Source: Beijerinckiaceae bacterium
GTDB lineage: Bacteria > Pseudomonadota > Alphaproteobacteria > Rhizobiales > Beijerinckiaceae
DNA length: 64,000 bases
Reading direction: 5' to 3'
NCBI GenBank assembly: GCA_004564215.1
Contig: CP024846.1
Location: 1,922,001-1,986,000 of the forward strand
Positions 9,082-16,831 of this stretch are shown here, piece after piece. Below the pieces are notes generated by a model, which was not told the origin of the DNA, searched no databases, and saw nothing but the letters and a program-made list of their open reading frames with translations. Each line of letters starts with the position of its first letter. Positions within the stretch are counted from its first letter, which is position 1. The position numbers and the translations under genes were made by a program.

Positions 9082-9675
9082 TTAGACGGAAGCGTATCCT
9101 GCGTTTGTCAGATAGTTTTGGCATTCGCCAGAAGGGAAGAGGTCGAGGAGCTCTCCGGCGCGGCGCCATGTGTTTTCGACGGTGCGCTCGCTGGCCTTTC
9201 GCAGCAAGTGCTTGAGTTTGGCGAAGACCTGTTCGATCGGGTTTAGGTCTGGCGAGTAGGGCGGCAGGAAGAACAGCCGCGCGCCTGCTGCTCGTATCGC
9301 GCTTCTGACGGCATGCGATTTGTGGGAGCCGAGATTATCGAGAACGACAATGTCTCCGGGAGAGAGCGTCGGGACAAGGATCTGCTGGATATAGAGCTGG
9401 AACAGTTCGCCGTTGATTGGACCGTCGACGACCCAAGGTGCATCGATGCGATCATGGCGCAGGGCGGCGAGGAATGTCATGGTCTTCCAATGGCCATAAG
9501 GGACCATCGCTCTCAATCGCTGGCCGCGCGGGCTCCGGCCTCTGAGCGGCGCCATGTTGGTCTTCACCCAGGTCTCGTCGATGAAGACGAGACGCCTGCG
9601 ATCAATCCGGTCCTGATAGGCCTTCCAGCGGGCGCGTTTGCGGGCGACGTCAGGCCTGGTCTGCTCCGCCGCCAC
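9082..9675 (-). CDS. IS630-family transposase, catalytic part (orfB)
   Basis: A 197-residue frame encoding the DDE catalytic domain. The triad appears complete: FIDET (first Asp), VVLDNLGSHKS (second Asp) and YSPDLNPIEQ (Glu). It overlaps orfA by 26 bases and lies in the frame reached by losing one A from the A8 run at 9681-9688 (minus strand). Read through that shift, the product becomes a normal-length single transposase with FKKTVVAAEQTRPDVARKR at the junction, a segment typical of unbroken relatives. So it is expressed either by slippage or frameshifting, or the copy has mutated. Confidence 0.85.
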   Translation of the reverse strand: MAAEQTRPDVARKRARWKAYQDRIDRRRLVFIDETWVKTNMAPLRGRSPRGQRLRAMVPYGHWKTMTFLAALRHDRIDAPWVVDGPINGELFQLYIQQILVPTLSPGDIVVLDNLGSHKSHAVRSAIRAAGARLFFLPPYSPDLNPIEQVFAKLKHLLRKASERTVENTWRRAGELLDLFPSGECQNYLTNAGYASV

Positions 9676-10024
9676 GACGGTTTTTTTTGAAGCTCAGCCC
9701 CTCGCGATGGGCGAACTCCCAGACCGACCTGTAATCGACCTTCACGCCGCGCTCGGCAAGCTCCGCCGCCAGTCCGCGCAATGTGAAAGGAGCAGACGAC
9801 ATCCGGGCGCGCAGCCAGTCGGCGTGAGCGCCCGACAAAACGCGCGGCTTGTAGCCGCCGATCTGCCCCGCAGACACACTGCCGGTCGCGCGCAGGCGTC
9901 CCGACCATTTTGAAACGCACGAGGGGCTAATCCGCAATGCCGCCGCTACGACGCGGATCGTCTCGCCCGCCGCCACCCGCGCCATCGCGCGCTCACGAAG
10001 ATCACTTGAATAAGGTCGCGTCAT
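9650..10024 (-). CDS. IS630-family transposase, DNA-binding part (orfA)
   Basis: A 124-residue frame with the N-terminal helix-turn-helix of IS630 transposases: YSSDLRERAMARVAAGE, then a recognition-helix region (ISPSCVSKWSGRLR) and a second winged-helix-like part ending in SFKKN. The frame leaves the transposase reading at an A8 tract (9681-9688) and stops 30 bases later. Start is ATG near the right inverted repeat. Alone it would bind DNA but not catalyse transposition and might act as a regulator. Confidence 0.82.
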   Translation of the reverse strand: MTRPYSSDLRERAMARVAAGETIRVVAAALRISPSCVSKWSGRLRATGSVSAGQIGGYKPRVLSGAHADWLRARMSSAPFTLRGLAAELAERGVKVDYRSVWEFAHREGLSFKKNRRGGGADQA

Positions 10025-10113
10025 CCATGTTGGCCTCGCAGCCCCAGCACGAAGCTTGAATCACATAACTCCACAAAAAGGAATCTCCCGATTCCGCCAA
10101 ATCTCATCCCGCT

Positions 10114-11154
10114 CTAGGGGGCCCGGGCACTCGCCAATGAGGCCTGGGCGGCGGCGCTGCGGTCCACCCGTGTATATAGGGTGAACCGCGGATCGAAGAT
10201 GAACTTAAACAACAGCCCAAACCAGGATTTATGGGTTTTAAGATCGGCGTAAAACTCCGGCGCCATTTGCTTCAGCTGCGGCAGCCGTGACCAAGGCACG
10301 TCTGGAAAATCATGGTGTTCGTTGTGATAGCCGATATTCAGCGCGACGAAGTTCAAGGGACCATAATAGTCGAACGTCTCCTGAGACGGATCCGCGGTAA
10401 AATGTTCCTGGACCCAACGTGCGCCAAGCGGGTGCAAACCTCCGACCGAAAACCAGAATGAGGCGAAGAGATAGACAAGCGCGTTCGGCCCGAAGCAAAC
10501 GAGGACCACGAGATCGTAAAGGAACACGCAGGCGCCGTTGATGAAAGTCCAGCGGCTCCACATCGGCACGGTGCCTCTGAGCCGCTGGAGCCGCACCAGT
10601 TGAAGAACCGGAAAAAGAAACATCCATGCGGCCTTGCCGAAGGCGCTGTTGCCGAACAGGCGCGCCTCCCAATGGCTCGGAAGATCGGCGTCATAGTCGT
10701 AATCGCCAAGATGCGAATGGTGCTTCATGTGATAACAGCGAAATCCCATCGCCGTTGGAAAGGTGTTGGGCAGGTCGGCAAGAATGGCGACCCATTTGTT
10801 CATGGAATTGCTTTTGAGAACGCAATTATGGGTCGCATCGTGAATCACCACAAACATCGCGTGATTGGCAAAGGCGCCAACGCAAAAGGCAATGAGCAAG
10901 GCCGCCCACCAATAGCTGAGACCGAGCCAGCCGAGACCGGCCGCGATCAGGGTTTGGCCGGCAACGACCGCAAGGGTGATCGCCGCCGTTCTCCAATCAT
11001 GCCCGATCAGGCCGGCGACTTCCGGATGCGCCTTCAGGATCGCGCGGCGGCGCGGTGGATGCGGCCGTTGAGCAAGCGTGGGAATATAGCCTGCGTTCAT
11101 CACAGTGCCTTTCAAAGCGGCTGCCGATCCAAGATTGCGTGCATCAGCACTCAT
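10114..11154 (-). CDS. Sphingolipid delta-4 desaturase-like (DEGS1/DES1) membrane desaturase
   Basis: A 346-residue di-iron membrane desaturase. Three histidine boxes are present: HDATH (105-109), HMKHH (142-146) and HNEHH (277-281). Beyond the boxes, the sequence follows eukaryotic dihydroceramide delta-4 desaturase closely: an N-terminal PHPPRRRAILKAHPEV resembles the DES1 N-terminus, and the block YYGPLNFVALNIGYHNEHHD followed by FPDVP is nearly that of human DEGS1. Four hydrophobic helices lie between boxes. I chose the ATG at 11154 because GGAGG stands eight bases upstream; a TTG 15 bases earlier is less likely. The TAG stop coincides with the IS630 insertion point and is retained. The expected role is to introduce the 4,5-double bond in a ceramide; a different fatty-acyl substrate is possible. 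The DEGS1 comparison is from memory, not from an alignment. Confidence 0.85.
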   Translation of the reverse strand: MSADARNLGSAAALKGTVMNAGYIPTLAQRPHPPRRRAILKAHPEVAGLIGHDWRTAAITLAVVAGQTLIAAGLGWLGLSYWWAALLIAFCVGAFANHAMFVVIHDATHNCVLKSNSMNKWVAILADLPNTFPTAMGFRCYHMKHHSHLGDYDYDADLPSHWEARLFGNSAFGKAAWMFLFPVLQLVRLQRLRGTVPMWSRWTFINGACVFLYDLVVLVCFGPNALVYLFASFWFSVGGLHPLGARWVQEHFTADPSQETFDYYGPLNFVALNIGYHNEHHDFPDVPWSRLPQLKQMAPEFYADLKTHKSWFGLLFKFIFDPRFTLYTRVDRSAAAQASLASARAP

Positions 11155-11222
11155 GCGGCCATCCTCCAATAAAATGGGCGGCGCGCGAAAAACGAGTCCG
11201 CGCGAAGCGGTTTGGCGTCGAG

Positions 11223-12365
11223 TCAGGCCGCGAGGCTTTTCTCATAGACGCGATGCACCTTGTCGATGCGGGCGCCGGAAAGCTCGATCGGCCGGCGCAT
11301 GCCGAAATTATCCTCCAAAACCCAGCCGAATTCGACATGTTCGATCGAACTCGATTTGCTGCGGTCGCGCATTTCCTCAATAAAAGCCAGAATGACCGCG
11401 CCGCCCGCGGCCTTTCGATGCAGGGCGCGGCGGATCCCGAAAAGCGCAAGCCGCCCCGAGGTAAAGGCGTGGTTTCTGATCCGGGAAATCACGCGCGGCA
11501 GACCGAAGGGAAAAAGGCGGCCTCCAAGGTCCGCGGTGACCTCATGCAGGTTCGGCAAAATGATCCCGAAAGCCTGCGCCTCTCCGTCGAGTTCTACCAT
11601 GAAACCGCCTTCGGGAGGCATCACCAATTTGAGACCGTCGGCGCTCGACATGAATTCGGCGAGAGTGAAAGGCACGAAGCCCCAATTTTCACTCCAGGCA
11701 TCGTTAAAAATATCGACGATGGTTTCCGCTTCCTTGCCGAGATCCTTGAGATTGAGCGTCCTGATGTTCAGCCGTTTGCGCCATTCGGGCCGGGACAGGA
11801 TGCGAGCGCTCGCCTCGCGGTCTTTTTCGCCGACGTCATAGCGATAGGAAATAAGGTCGCGCGCCTTCTGGTAGCCTTGGCGTTCCAAAGCCTCGCCGAG
11901 ATAGGCTGGGTTCCAAGGCATAAACACCATGGGGGTGGCATCGAACCCTTGGACAAGAAGTCCAGTCTCGCTGTTCACCGATGGCGAAAAAGGGCCATGC
12001 ACCACACTGGCCCCATGTTGGCGAAGCCAATCTTCGGCCGCCCTGGTCAGAGCGGCAACCACCTCGTCGTCGTCAATGGCATCGAGGCAGCCAAATTGTG
12101 CCCGCGACGCGCCGCGCGGCGTGTAAGCCTCGTCGTAGATCTGCGCGGAAATCCTTCCCGCAAGCTTGCCATTCTTTCGGGCGAGCCAGGTTTGCGATTG
12201 GACCAGCTTGAAATGCGGATTGAGTTTGTGCGCAAACATAGTCCAGCGTTCCGCATCGAGCGGCGGCGCGAACCCCGGTTGATCCTTGTAGATGAGTCGC
12301 GGGAGCCGGCAAAAGGCGAGAAAATTGAACAGCCCATCAGCCGGAACGGTCTCAATTCTGCTCAT
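11223..12365 (-). CDS. YghO/bacterial ceramide synthase-type GNAT acyltransferase
   Basis: A 380-residue soluble protein. The opening (LPRLIYKDQPGFAPPLDAER, then NPHFKLVQSQTWLARKNGKL) and the later GPFSPSVNSETGLLVQGF block are characteristic of the YghO-like family with tandem GNAT-type folds, often misannotated as dATP pyrophosphohydrolase. As I recall the literature, the Caulobacter ceramide synthase that N-acylates the sphingoid base belongs to this type; that link is family knowledge, not seen in the sequence. It is transcribed ahead of the desaturase (68-base gap) and behind the alpha-oxoamine synthase, which supports an amide-forming step in sphingolipid synthesis. The ribosome site before the ATG is weak. 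Confidence 0.72.
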   Translation of the reverse strand: MSRIETVPADGLFNFLAFCRLPRLIYKDQPGFAPPLDAERWTMFAHKLNPHFKLVQSQTWLARKNGKLAGRISAQIYDEAYTPRGASRAQFGCLDAIDDDEVVAALTRAAEDWLRQHGASVVHGPFSPSVNSETGLLVQGFDATPMVFMPWNPAYLGEALERQGYQKARDLISYRYDVGEKDREASARILSRPEWRKRLNIRTLNLKDLGKEAETIVDIFNDAWSENWGFVPFTLAEFMSSADGLKLVMPPEGGFMVELDGEAQAFGIILPNLHEVTADLGGRLFPFGLPRVISRIRNHAFTSGRLALFGIRRALHRKAAGGAVILAFIEEMRDRSKSSSIEHVEFGWVLEDNFGMRRPIELSGARIDKVHRVYEKSLAA

Positions 12366-12456
12366 CGGCTAGGGCCTTTTTTTCGAGCGGCCAGAATGCG
12401 CCGGCTCTCCCGCCACAGTTTGAAGCGAATAAATCGTGGCTGGTGCGAAAAAGCTG

Positions 12457-13857
12457 TCAGGTCGCGGCGCTCAGCGAGCGTGTGGGCGCCAAACGAACAC
12501 TGTCGCGCTTGGCCAAAAGATCGGTCACGCCTCTGATTTCAGCTTCGGTGTGAAGGGTCGAAAGGAAGAACCGCAGACGCGGCTGATCTTTCGGTACGCC
12601 GATCTGAATGATCGGCGGCACGTAATAGCCATTGTCCATCAAATGGCTGGAGGCTGCCAGGGTCTCCAGGCTGTCGGAAAAAAGGATTGGAACGACCCCT
12701 CGCCCGATCGCCGGCCCCGTATCGAGCCCCGCGTCATGCGCGAACTCCATGAAGAGTTCGGCATTATGGCGCAAGCGCTCGATGCGCCAGGTCTCTTCCT
12801 GCATCAATTGCAGCGCCGTTTCCGCCGCCGCCGTTATGACCGGCGACAGGCCGACGCTATAGACGAAGCCGGGCAAGGTATACCGCAGCCAATCGATGAC
12901 CGGAGCCTTACCCGCAACGAAACCGCCGCACGACGCAAGCGTCTTCGACAGCGTGCCGATGATGAGATCGATTTGTTGCGGGTCGACGCCGCAATGCTCC
13001 CAGAGGCCGCGCCCCTCGCTCCCAAGGACCCCAATCGAATGGGCCTCGTCGATCAGCAGCCAAGCCTTGCGCTTCTCCTTGATCTCGACCAGCCGAACCA
13101 GATCGGCGATGTCGCCGTCCATGCTGTAAAGACCCTCGGCGACGACCAGCGCATTGCGATAATTGCCGCGCCGCTCGCGCAGGAGAAAATCCAGATGGTC
13201 GAGATCATTGTGCCGGAAAATAATCGTTTCGGCGACCGTCGCCTTGGCGCCGCTGACGATACTGTTATGTGACAATTCATCTATGAACAGCACATCGCGC
13301 GAACCAAGGATGTGTGAAATAGTTGTCACATTGGTGAGATAGCCGCTGACCAGGGTCAGCGCCGCCTCGACTCCAAGAAAATTAGCAAGGCCGGCCTCCA
13401 AGCGACGGTGCGTCGATCGTTCGCCGCCGACAAGACGGGAGCCGAGCGCCCCGACGCCGAATGTTTCCAGCGCGGCCCCCGCGGCGGCCTTGACCGCCGG
13501 GTGAGACGCGAGGCCGAGGTAATCGTAATTCGCGAAGCTGACGAAGCGCCGGCCGTGAATTTCGGCTTCCCGCCGTAAGCTGTCGATAGGTGCGAAGAAA
13601 GGATCGCCGCCTTCGAGATAAGCCTTTCCGGCGAGCCGGAAGCGCTTCGTTGCATAATCGGCGAGGCTATTGATCTTTTGCACTTTGGGTTCGGAGGTCC
13701 AGATAGGTTCACGGGACGATTGGCAGGTCCGGTCTTCCCTAACATTATTGGCGTTAATCAGTCGCGCCGATCCGGTGACAGCCGAATCGTGGCATAGCAT
13801 TATGCGCCGGAGGGAGCAAAAGGGGATCATCGCATGAGCCGTCCGACCCCGCGTCAT
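12457..13857 (-). CDS. Alpha-oxoamine synthase, serine palmitoyltransferase-like (PLP)
   Basis: A PLP fold-type I enzyme of the BioF/KBL/SPT class, which condenses an amino acid with an acyl thioester. It shows the cofactor-stacking ELSHNS, the DEAHSIG Asp-motif, and GTLSKTLASCGGF with the Schiff-base Lys (residue 305 counting from 13857). The frame runs 466 residues from the ATG at 13857, but family-like sequence begins near residue 58 at a GTG (13683), which would give 408 residues, the usual length; no candidate start has a good ribosome site, so the start is unresolved. The GTLSK form and absence of bio genes favour serine palmitoyltransferase over BioF. Next to a ceramide-synthase-type and DES1-like gene it is the likely first enzyme of the pathway, using the acyl-ACP made by the facing operon. 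Confidence 0.75.
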   Translation of the reverse strand: MTRGRTAHAMIPFCSLRRIMLCHDSAVTGSARLINANNVREDRTCQSSREPIWTSEPKVQKINSLADYATKRFRLAGKAYLEGGDPFFAPIDSLRREAEIHGRRFVSFANYDYLGLASHPAVKAAAGAALETFGVGALGSRLVGGERSTHRRLEAGLANFLGVEAALTLVSGYLTNVTTISHILGSRDVLFIDELSHNSIVSGAKATVAETIIFRHNDLDHLDFLLRERRGNYRNALVVAEGLYSMDGDIADLVRLVEIKEKRKAWLLIDEAHSIGVLGSEGRGLWEHCGVDPQQIDLIIGTLSKTLASCGGFVAGKAPVIDWLRYTLPGFVYSVGLSPVITAAAETALQLMQEETWRIERLRHNAELFMEFAHDAGLDTGPAIGRGVVPILFSDSLETLAASSHLMDNGYYVPPIIQIGVPKDQPRLRFFLSTLHTEAEIRGVTDLLAKRDSVRLAPTRSLSAAT

Positions 13858-14157
13858 TAAATCCCAAAAAAACGATAAAATCCTATTTTTTCAAAAGTTT
13901 AGCGCACATTGTCAATTCGGGTTACAAACCGTAACAATAGGCCTATCGTGATTTTGTCGTGCTCTCTTGCGGAAGATCGCGCGAGCGATCACGCAGAACG
14001 AATCACCTGCTCTTTGGCAAGCTGCCTGTGGATAACTCTAAGAGGCGCAGCGCCGATTGTTGGTTTTATTATGAACAAACGATGAAAGCGCGTTCCGCAA
14101 TGCCTTCTGCTGAAATCGGCCCGTCCCGATTGTAACGGCGGTCGGTCCTTTCCGAGG

Positions 14158-14970
14158 CTAGGTATTGACTGCGAGCGTTTCCATTTCCTGCGCCACGGCC
14201 TCCGCAGCTTCGTTGGCTGGCTTCGTCCGCGGCATGGCAGCAAGCATTTCGGCAATGACGGACGCCACATGATTGGCGACCGCCTTGCGATCTTCCCCGC
14301 GCGCAAAGGCGAGCGGCTTTCCGAACACGAGCTCGCATCGGATAGGCTCACCTTTGATGACCGACCAAAGATGCGGCAGCAAGGCCGCGTCGCCGAACCA
14401 TGCCGCCGACGGCGATGAATAGCGGATGGCAACAGGCTGCACCGCGACCTTATCGACGCCGCTTGCCATGGCGAGAAGATCGCGCGCGGCCGCGAAATGC
14501 GAACTATGGAACTTACGAAGCGCCATGCCGTCGCCAGTCGTGCCTTCGGGAAAAAGAAGCGTCGGGCGCCCCGCGAGCAGCCGTCGCGCAATTGTCGCAT
14601 TCGCGCCGGGGATCGACCTTCGCCGCTGGCGATCCACGAAGACGGTCTCTTGCAATCGCGCAAAAGTCGAGGCGATCGGCCACCCTCCGACCTCTCGCTT
14701 GGCAAGAAAGCAGACCGGCTCGACGCTGCAAAGCGCGAGGATGTCGAGCCACGACACATGATTGGCGGCCAGCAGCCGAGGCCCTTCCGGTTGCGGACTA
14801 CGCTCCGCATGAACGCGAAGCCGCAGCAGCGCGATGATCGTCCGGCTGAATGCGACAGGAAGCCACAGCCGGAGAGGCCAGCTTCGGCGCAAAGCGATCC
14901 ATTGCAACGGTGCCGCCAACAAAAACAGAAGCAGCGCAAAGATGATCGCCGTGACGCGGAGATAAGCCAT
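14158..14970 (-). CDS. olsA: 1-acyl-glycerol-3-phosphate acyltransferase family, OlsA-like
   Basis: A 270-residue PlsC-type O-acyltransferase. An N-terminal hydrophobic helix (residues 7-45) is followed by motif NHVSWLD (the HX4D catalytic pair, near residue 90), and FPEGTTGDG (block III, about residue 163). It is divergent from an OlsB-like N-acyltransferase 171 bases away; in rhizobia olsB and olsA together make ornithine lipid, OlsA adding the second acyl chain to lyso-ornithine lipid. That pairing is the basis of the OlsA name; otherwise it could be a lysophosphatidic acid acyltransferase (PlsC). The 300 bases downstream (13858-14157) hold no supported gene. Confidence 0.7.
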   Translation of the reverse strand: MAYLRVTAIIFALLLFLLAAPLQWIALRRSWPLRLWLPVAFSRTIIALLRLRVHAERSPQPEGPRLLAANHVSWLDILALCSVEPVCFLAKREVGGWPIASTFARLQETVFVDRQRRRSIPGANATIARRLLAGRPTLLFPEGTTGDGMALRKFHSSHFAAARDLLAMASGVDKVAVQPVAIRYSSPSAAWFGDAALLPHLWSVIKGEPIRCELVFGKPLAFARGEDRKAVANHVASVIAEMLAAMPRTKPANEAAEAVAQEMETLAVNT

Positions 14971-15141
14971 GTCTCAACGAAGGTTGGCATTGTGATTCGC
15001 GCGCTCTTCTAAAACACCCAACTTGCAGTTTGATGACAACAGCCCGCTTGCGCCGGCGTGTTGTGCGTCCTTTGCGTCATCAAACTTTCGCGTCCCGCTA
15101 ATAGATCTTCCATATTGGCTCTCGGCGAGATTCGTCAGCTC

Positions 15142-16053
15142 ATGTGGAACATTGCAACGCCCTTCAGCAGCAGGGGCGTTCTTCGCCCCGCCTCCTTCAT
15201 AAAGCCGCGCCGCGCGCGACGAGATCTCTCGGGCCTGCCGGCCGTGCTTGCTCGCTTCGGGCCTTTTGAAATCCGCTTGGCGTCGACAAATCGCGAGATT
15301 CGCAAGGCGCAGCAACTACGCTTCAAGGTCTTCTTCGAGGAAGGCCGCGCGAGCGCGCCGCGCGCAGCCTTGACCAGGCGGGATGTCTGTCCGTTTGACA
15401 AATTCTGCGATCATCTTCTGGTCATCGACAAGGAGAATCAAAACCGTTTTGGTCGCACGAAGCCAAAAGTCGTCGGTGTGTACCGCCTGCTTCGCGGAGA
15501 GGTCGCGGCCCGCCATCAAGGTTTTTACAGCCAAACCGAATTCGATATTGGTCCCCTGCTGGACCGCCATCCCGGCAAACGCTTCTTGGAATTAGGCCGT
15601 TCATGCGTTCATGCGCAATATCGGTCGAAGCGCGTCATCGAGCTCTTGTGGCGGGGCCTTTGGCTCTACGCCAAGCATCATCAGATCGATGTTCTGATCG
15701 GCTGCGCGAGCCTGCCGGGCGTCAATCCCCTCGCCCTCGCTCTGCCTTTGAGTTTCCTCCATCACCACGCCGCCGCGGATGAAGAATGGAGCGTGCGGCC
15801 TCTGGCCGGTCGCGGCATCGGCATGGGGATTTTGACCAGCGAGGCCGTCGATGCGCGCAAGGGAATCGCAGCGCTTCCACCGCTGCTCAAGGCCTATTTG
15901 CGGGCCGGCGCGAAGTTTGGCAATGGCGCGGTGATCGACACGGAATTCGGCACGACCGATGTCTTCACCATCATGCCGCTCGCCGAGCTGGAAGAGCGCT
16001 ATCAGAATTATTATGGCGGCCCGATGGAAATGCCGGAAAGCTATGTCGCCTGA
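15142..16053 (+). CDS. olsB: L-ornithine N(alpha)-acyltransferase, OlsB-like
   Basis: A GNAT-fold acyltransferase of about 303 residues. The order FEIRLASTNREIRKAQQLRF, then FCDHLLVID, VVGVYRLLR, and FLELGRSCVHAQYRSK matches OlsB, which transfers a 3-hydroxyacyl group from ACP to ornithine to give lyso-ornithine lipid in the first step of phosphorus-free lipid synthesis. I placed the start at the ATG at 15142; a GTG at 15058 keeps the frame but adds residues without family pattern. It diverges from olsA. The basic N-terminus may aid membrane contact. Its 3-hydroxyacyl-ACP donor could come from the same pool as the neighbouring ACP/KAS operon. Confidence 0.8.
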   Translation: MWNIATPFSSRGVLRPASFIKPRRARRDLSGLPAVLARFGPFEIRLASTNREIRKAQQLRFKVFFEEGRASAPRAALTRRDVCPFDKFCDHLLVIDKENQNRFGRTKPKVVGVYRLLRGEVAARHQGFYSQTEFDIGPLLDRHPGKRFLELGRSCVHAQYRSKRVIELLWRGLWLYAKHHQIDVLIGCASLPGVNPLALALPLSFLHHHAAADEEWSVRPLAGRGIGMGILTSEAVDARKGIAALPPLLKAYLRAGAKFGNGAVIDTEFGTTDVFTIMPLAELEERYQNYYGGPMEMPESYVA

Positions 16054-16061
16054 GCGAGGCT

Positions 16062-16802
16062 CTAGAACGGCTCCTTGAACGGCCGCAAATCGAGCTCGTG
16101 CGTCCAGGCACTCCTTGGCTGACAGTGGAGACCCCAATAGGTGTCGGCGATCGCATCGACGTGGAGGAGCCCGTCGGCACCCTTCGCCTTCACAAACTCG
16201 GGAAATTTGCTTTGCGCATATTCTCCCTGAATGACCCCATCGATGATCACATGGGCAACATGAATTCCTTGCGGGCCGAACTCCCGCGCAAGCCCCTGCG
16301 CCACGGCCCGTAAGGCCGCCTTGGCCGACGCGAAAGCGATGAAAGGCGGCCGAGCCCGCACCGAGGCGGTGGCGCCGGTGAACAAAAGCGTGCCGCGCTG
16401 CTTGGGCAAGAACCGCCGCATCGCCGCCTGCCCGACCAGAAACCCGCCGAGGGCGTTCTGTCGCCATGTCTTTTCGAAAATCTCCGCATCGGTCTCCAGC
16501 GACGGCAGCATGATATTGTTGCCGACGTTGTAGGCGACGAGCTCCAAGTCGGAACCGATTTCCGTCTGATCGAACAACGCGGCGATATCGCTTTGGCGGG
16601 TCGCATCCGTTACCTTCGCCTCGGCGATTCCCCCGGCCTTGCGAATGGCCTCAACCGTGAGCGTCAATCTTTGCTCGGTACGGCCCGCGACGACGACCCG
16701 CAATCCCTCGCGCGCGAAGCGGCGCGCCAGCGCCGCACCCAGCCCGCTCGGCGCTCCGACCCCAACGACCACTGCGGTGCCTGCCAACGTCGAGCCCCTC
16801 AT
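16062..16802 (-). CDS. SDR-family protein lacking the catalytic Tyr
   Basis: A 246-residue Rossmann-fold SDR (VGVGAPSGLGAALARRFA as nucleotide-binding start). The usual YxxxK is FASAK, that is Phe where the proton-donating Tyr should be, although Lys is kept and a Ser lies upstream in TGATASV. The NAG motif is also replaced (YNVGNN). The protein probably binds NAD(P) but may not be an ordinary alcohol dehydrogenase. Relatives in proteobacteria show the same replacement and have no agreed function. I used the ATG at 16802; a GTG at 16817 adds five residues. Convergent with olsB, with eight bases between the stops. Confidence 0.75.
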   Translation of the reverse strand: MRGSTLAGTAVVVGVGAPSGLGAALARRFAREGLRVVVAGRTEQRLTLTVEAIRKAGGIAEAKVTDATRQSDIAALFDQTEIGSDLELVAYNVGNNIMLPSLETDAEIFEKTWRQNALGGFLVGQAAMRRFLPKQRGTLLFTGATASVRARPPFIAFASAKAALRAVAQGLAREFGPQGIHVAHVIIDGVIQGEYAQSKFPEFVKAKGADGLLHVDAIADTYWGLHCQPRSAWTHELDLRPFKEPF

Positions 16803-16831
16803 CGTTCGACCGTGCACGCCCGAATAAGAGC

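Larger units (their letters stand above)
9067..10116 (-). mobile_element. IS630-family insertion sequence with TA target duplication
   Basis: A complete element of 1046 bases (9069-10114). It is flanked by TA at 9067-9068 and 10115-10116, the two-base duplication characteristic of IS630/Tc1. Terminal inverted repeats begin with an identical GAGCGGGATGA and match at about 18 of 23 positions. It carries two overlapping transposase frames on the minus strand. The target before insertion would have been CCCCCTAGGGGG, and the CTA within it is the TAG stop of the desaturase gene read on the minus strand. It separates the glycosyltransferase from that desaturase. Confidence 0.9.

Noticed and set aside
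11055..12536. 493-codon open frame on the + strand opposite the ceramide-synthase-type gene
   Set aside because: The minus-strand frame has family motifs; this antisense frame is Arg-rich without pattern and results from high GC codon usage.
14027..14035. Perfect DnaA box TGTGGATAA in the gap after the oxoamine synthase
   Set aside because: Single isolated box without neighbours or AT-rich unwinding region; not an origin by itself.
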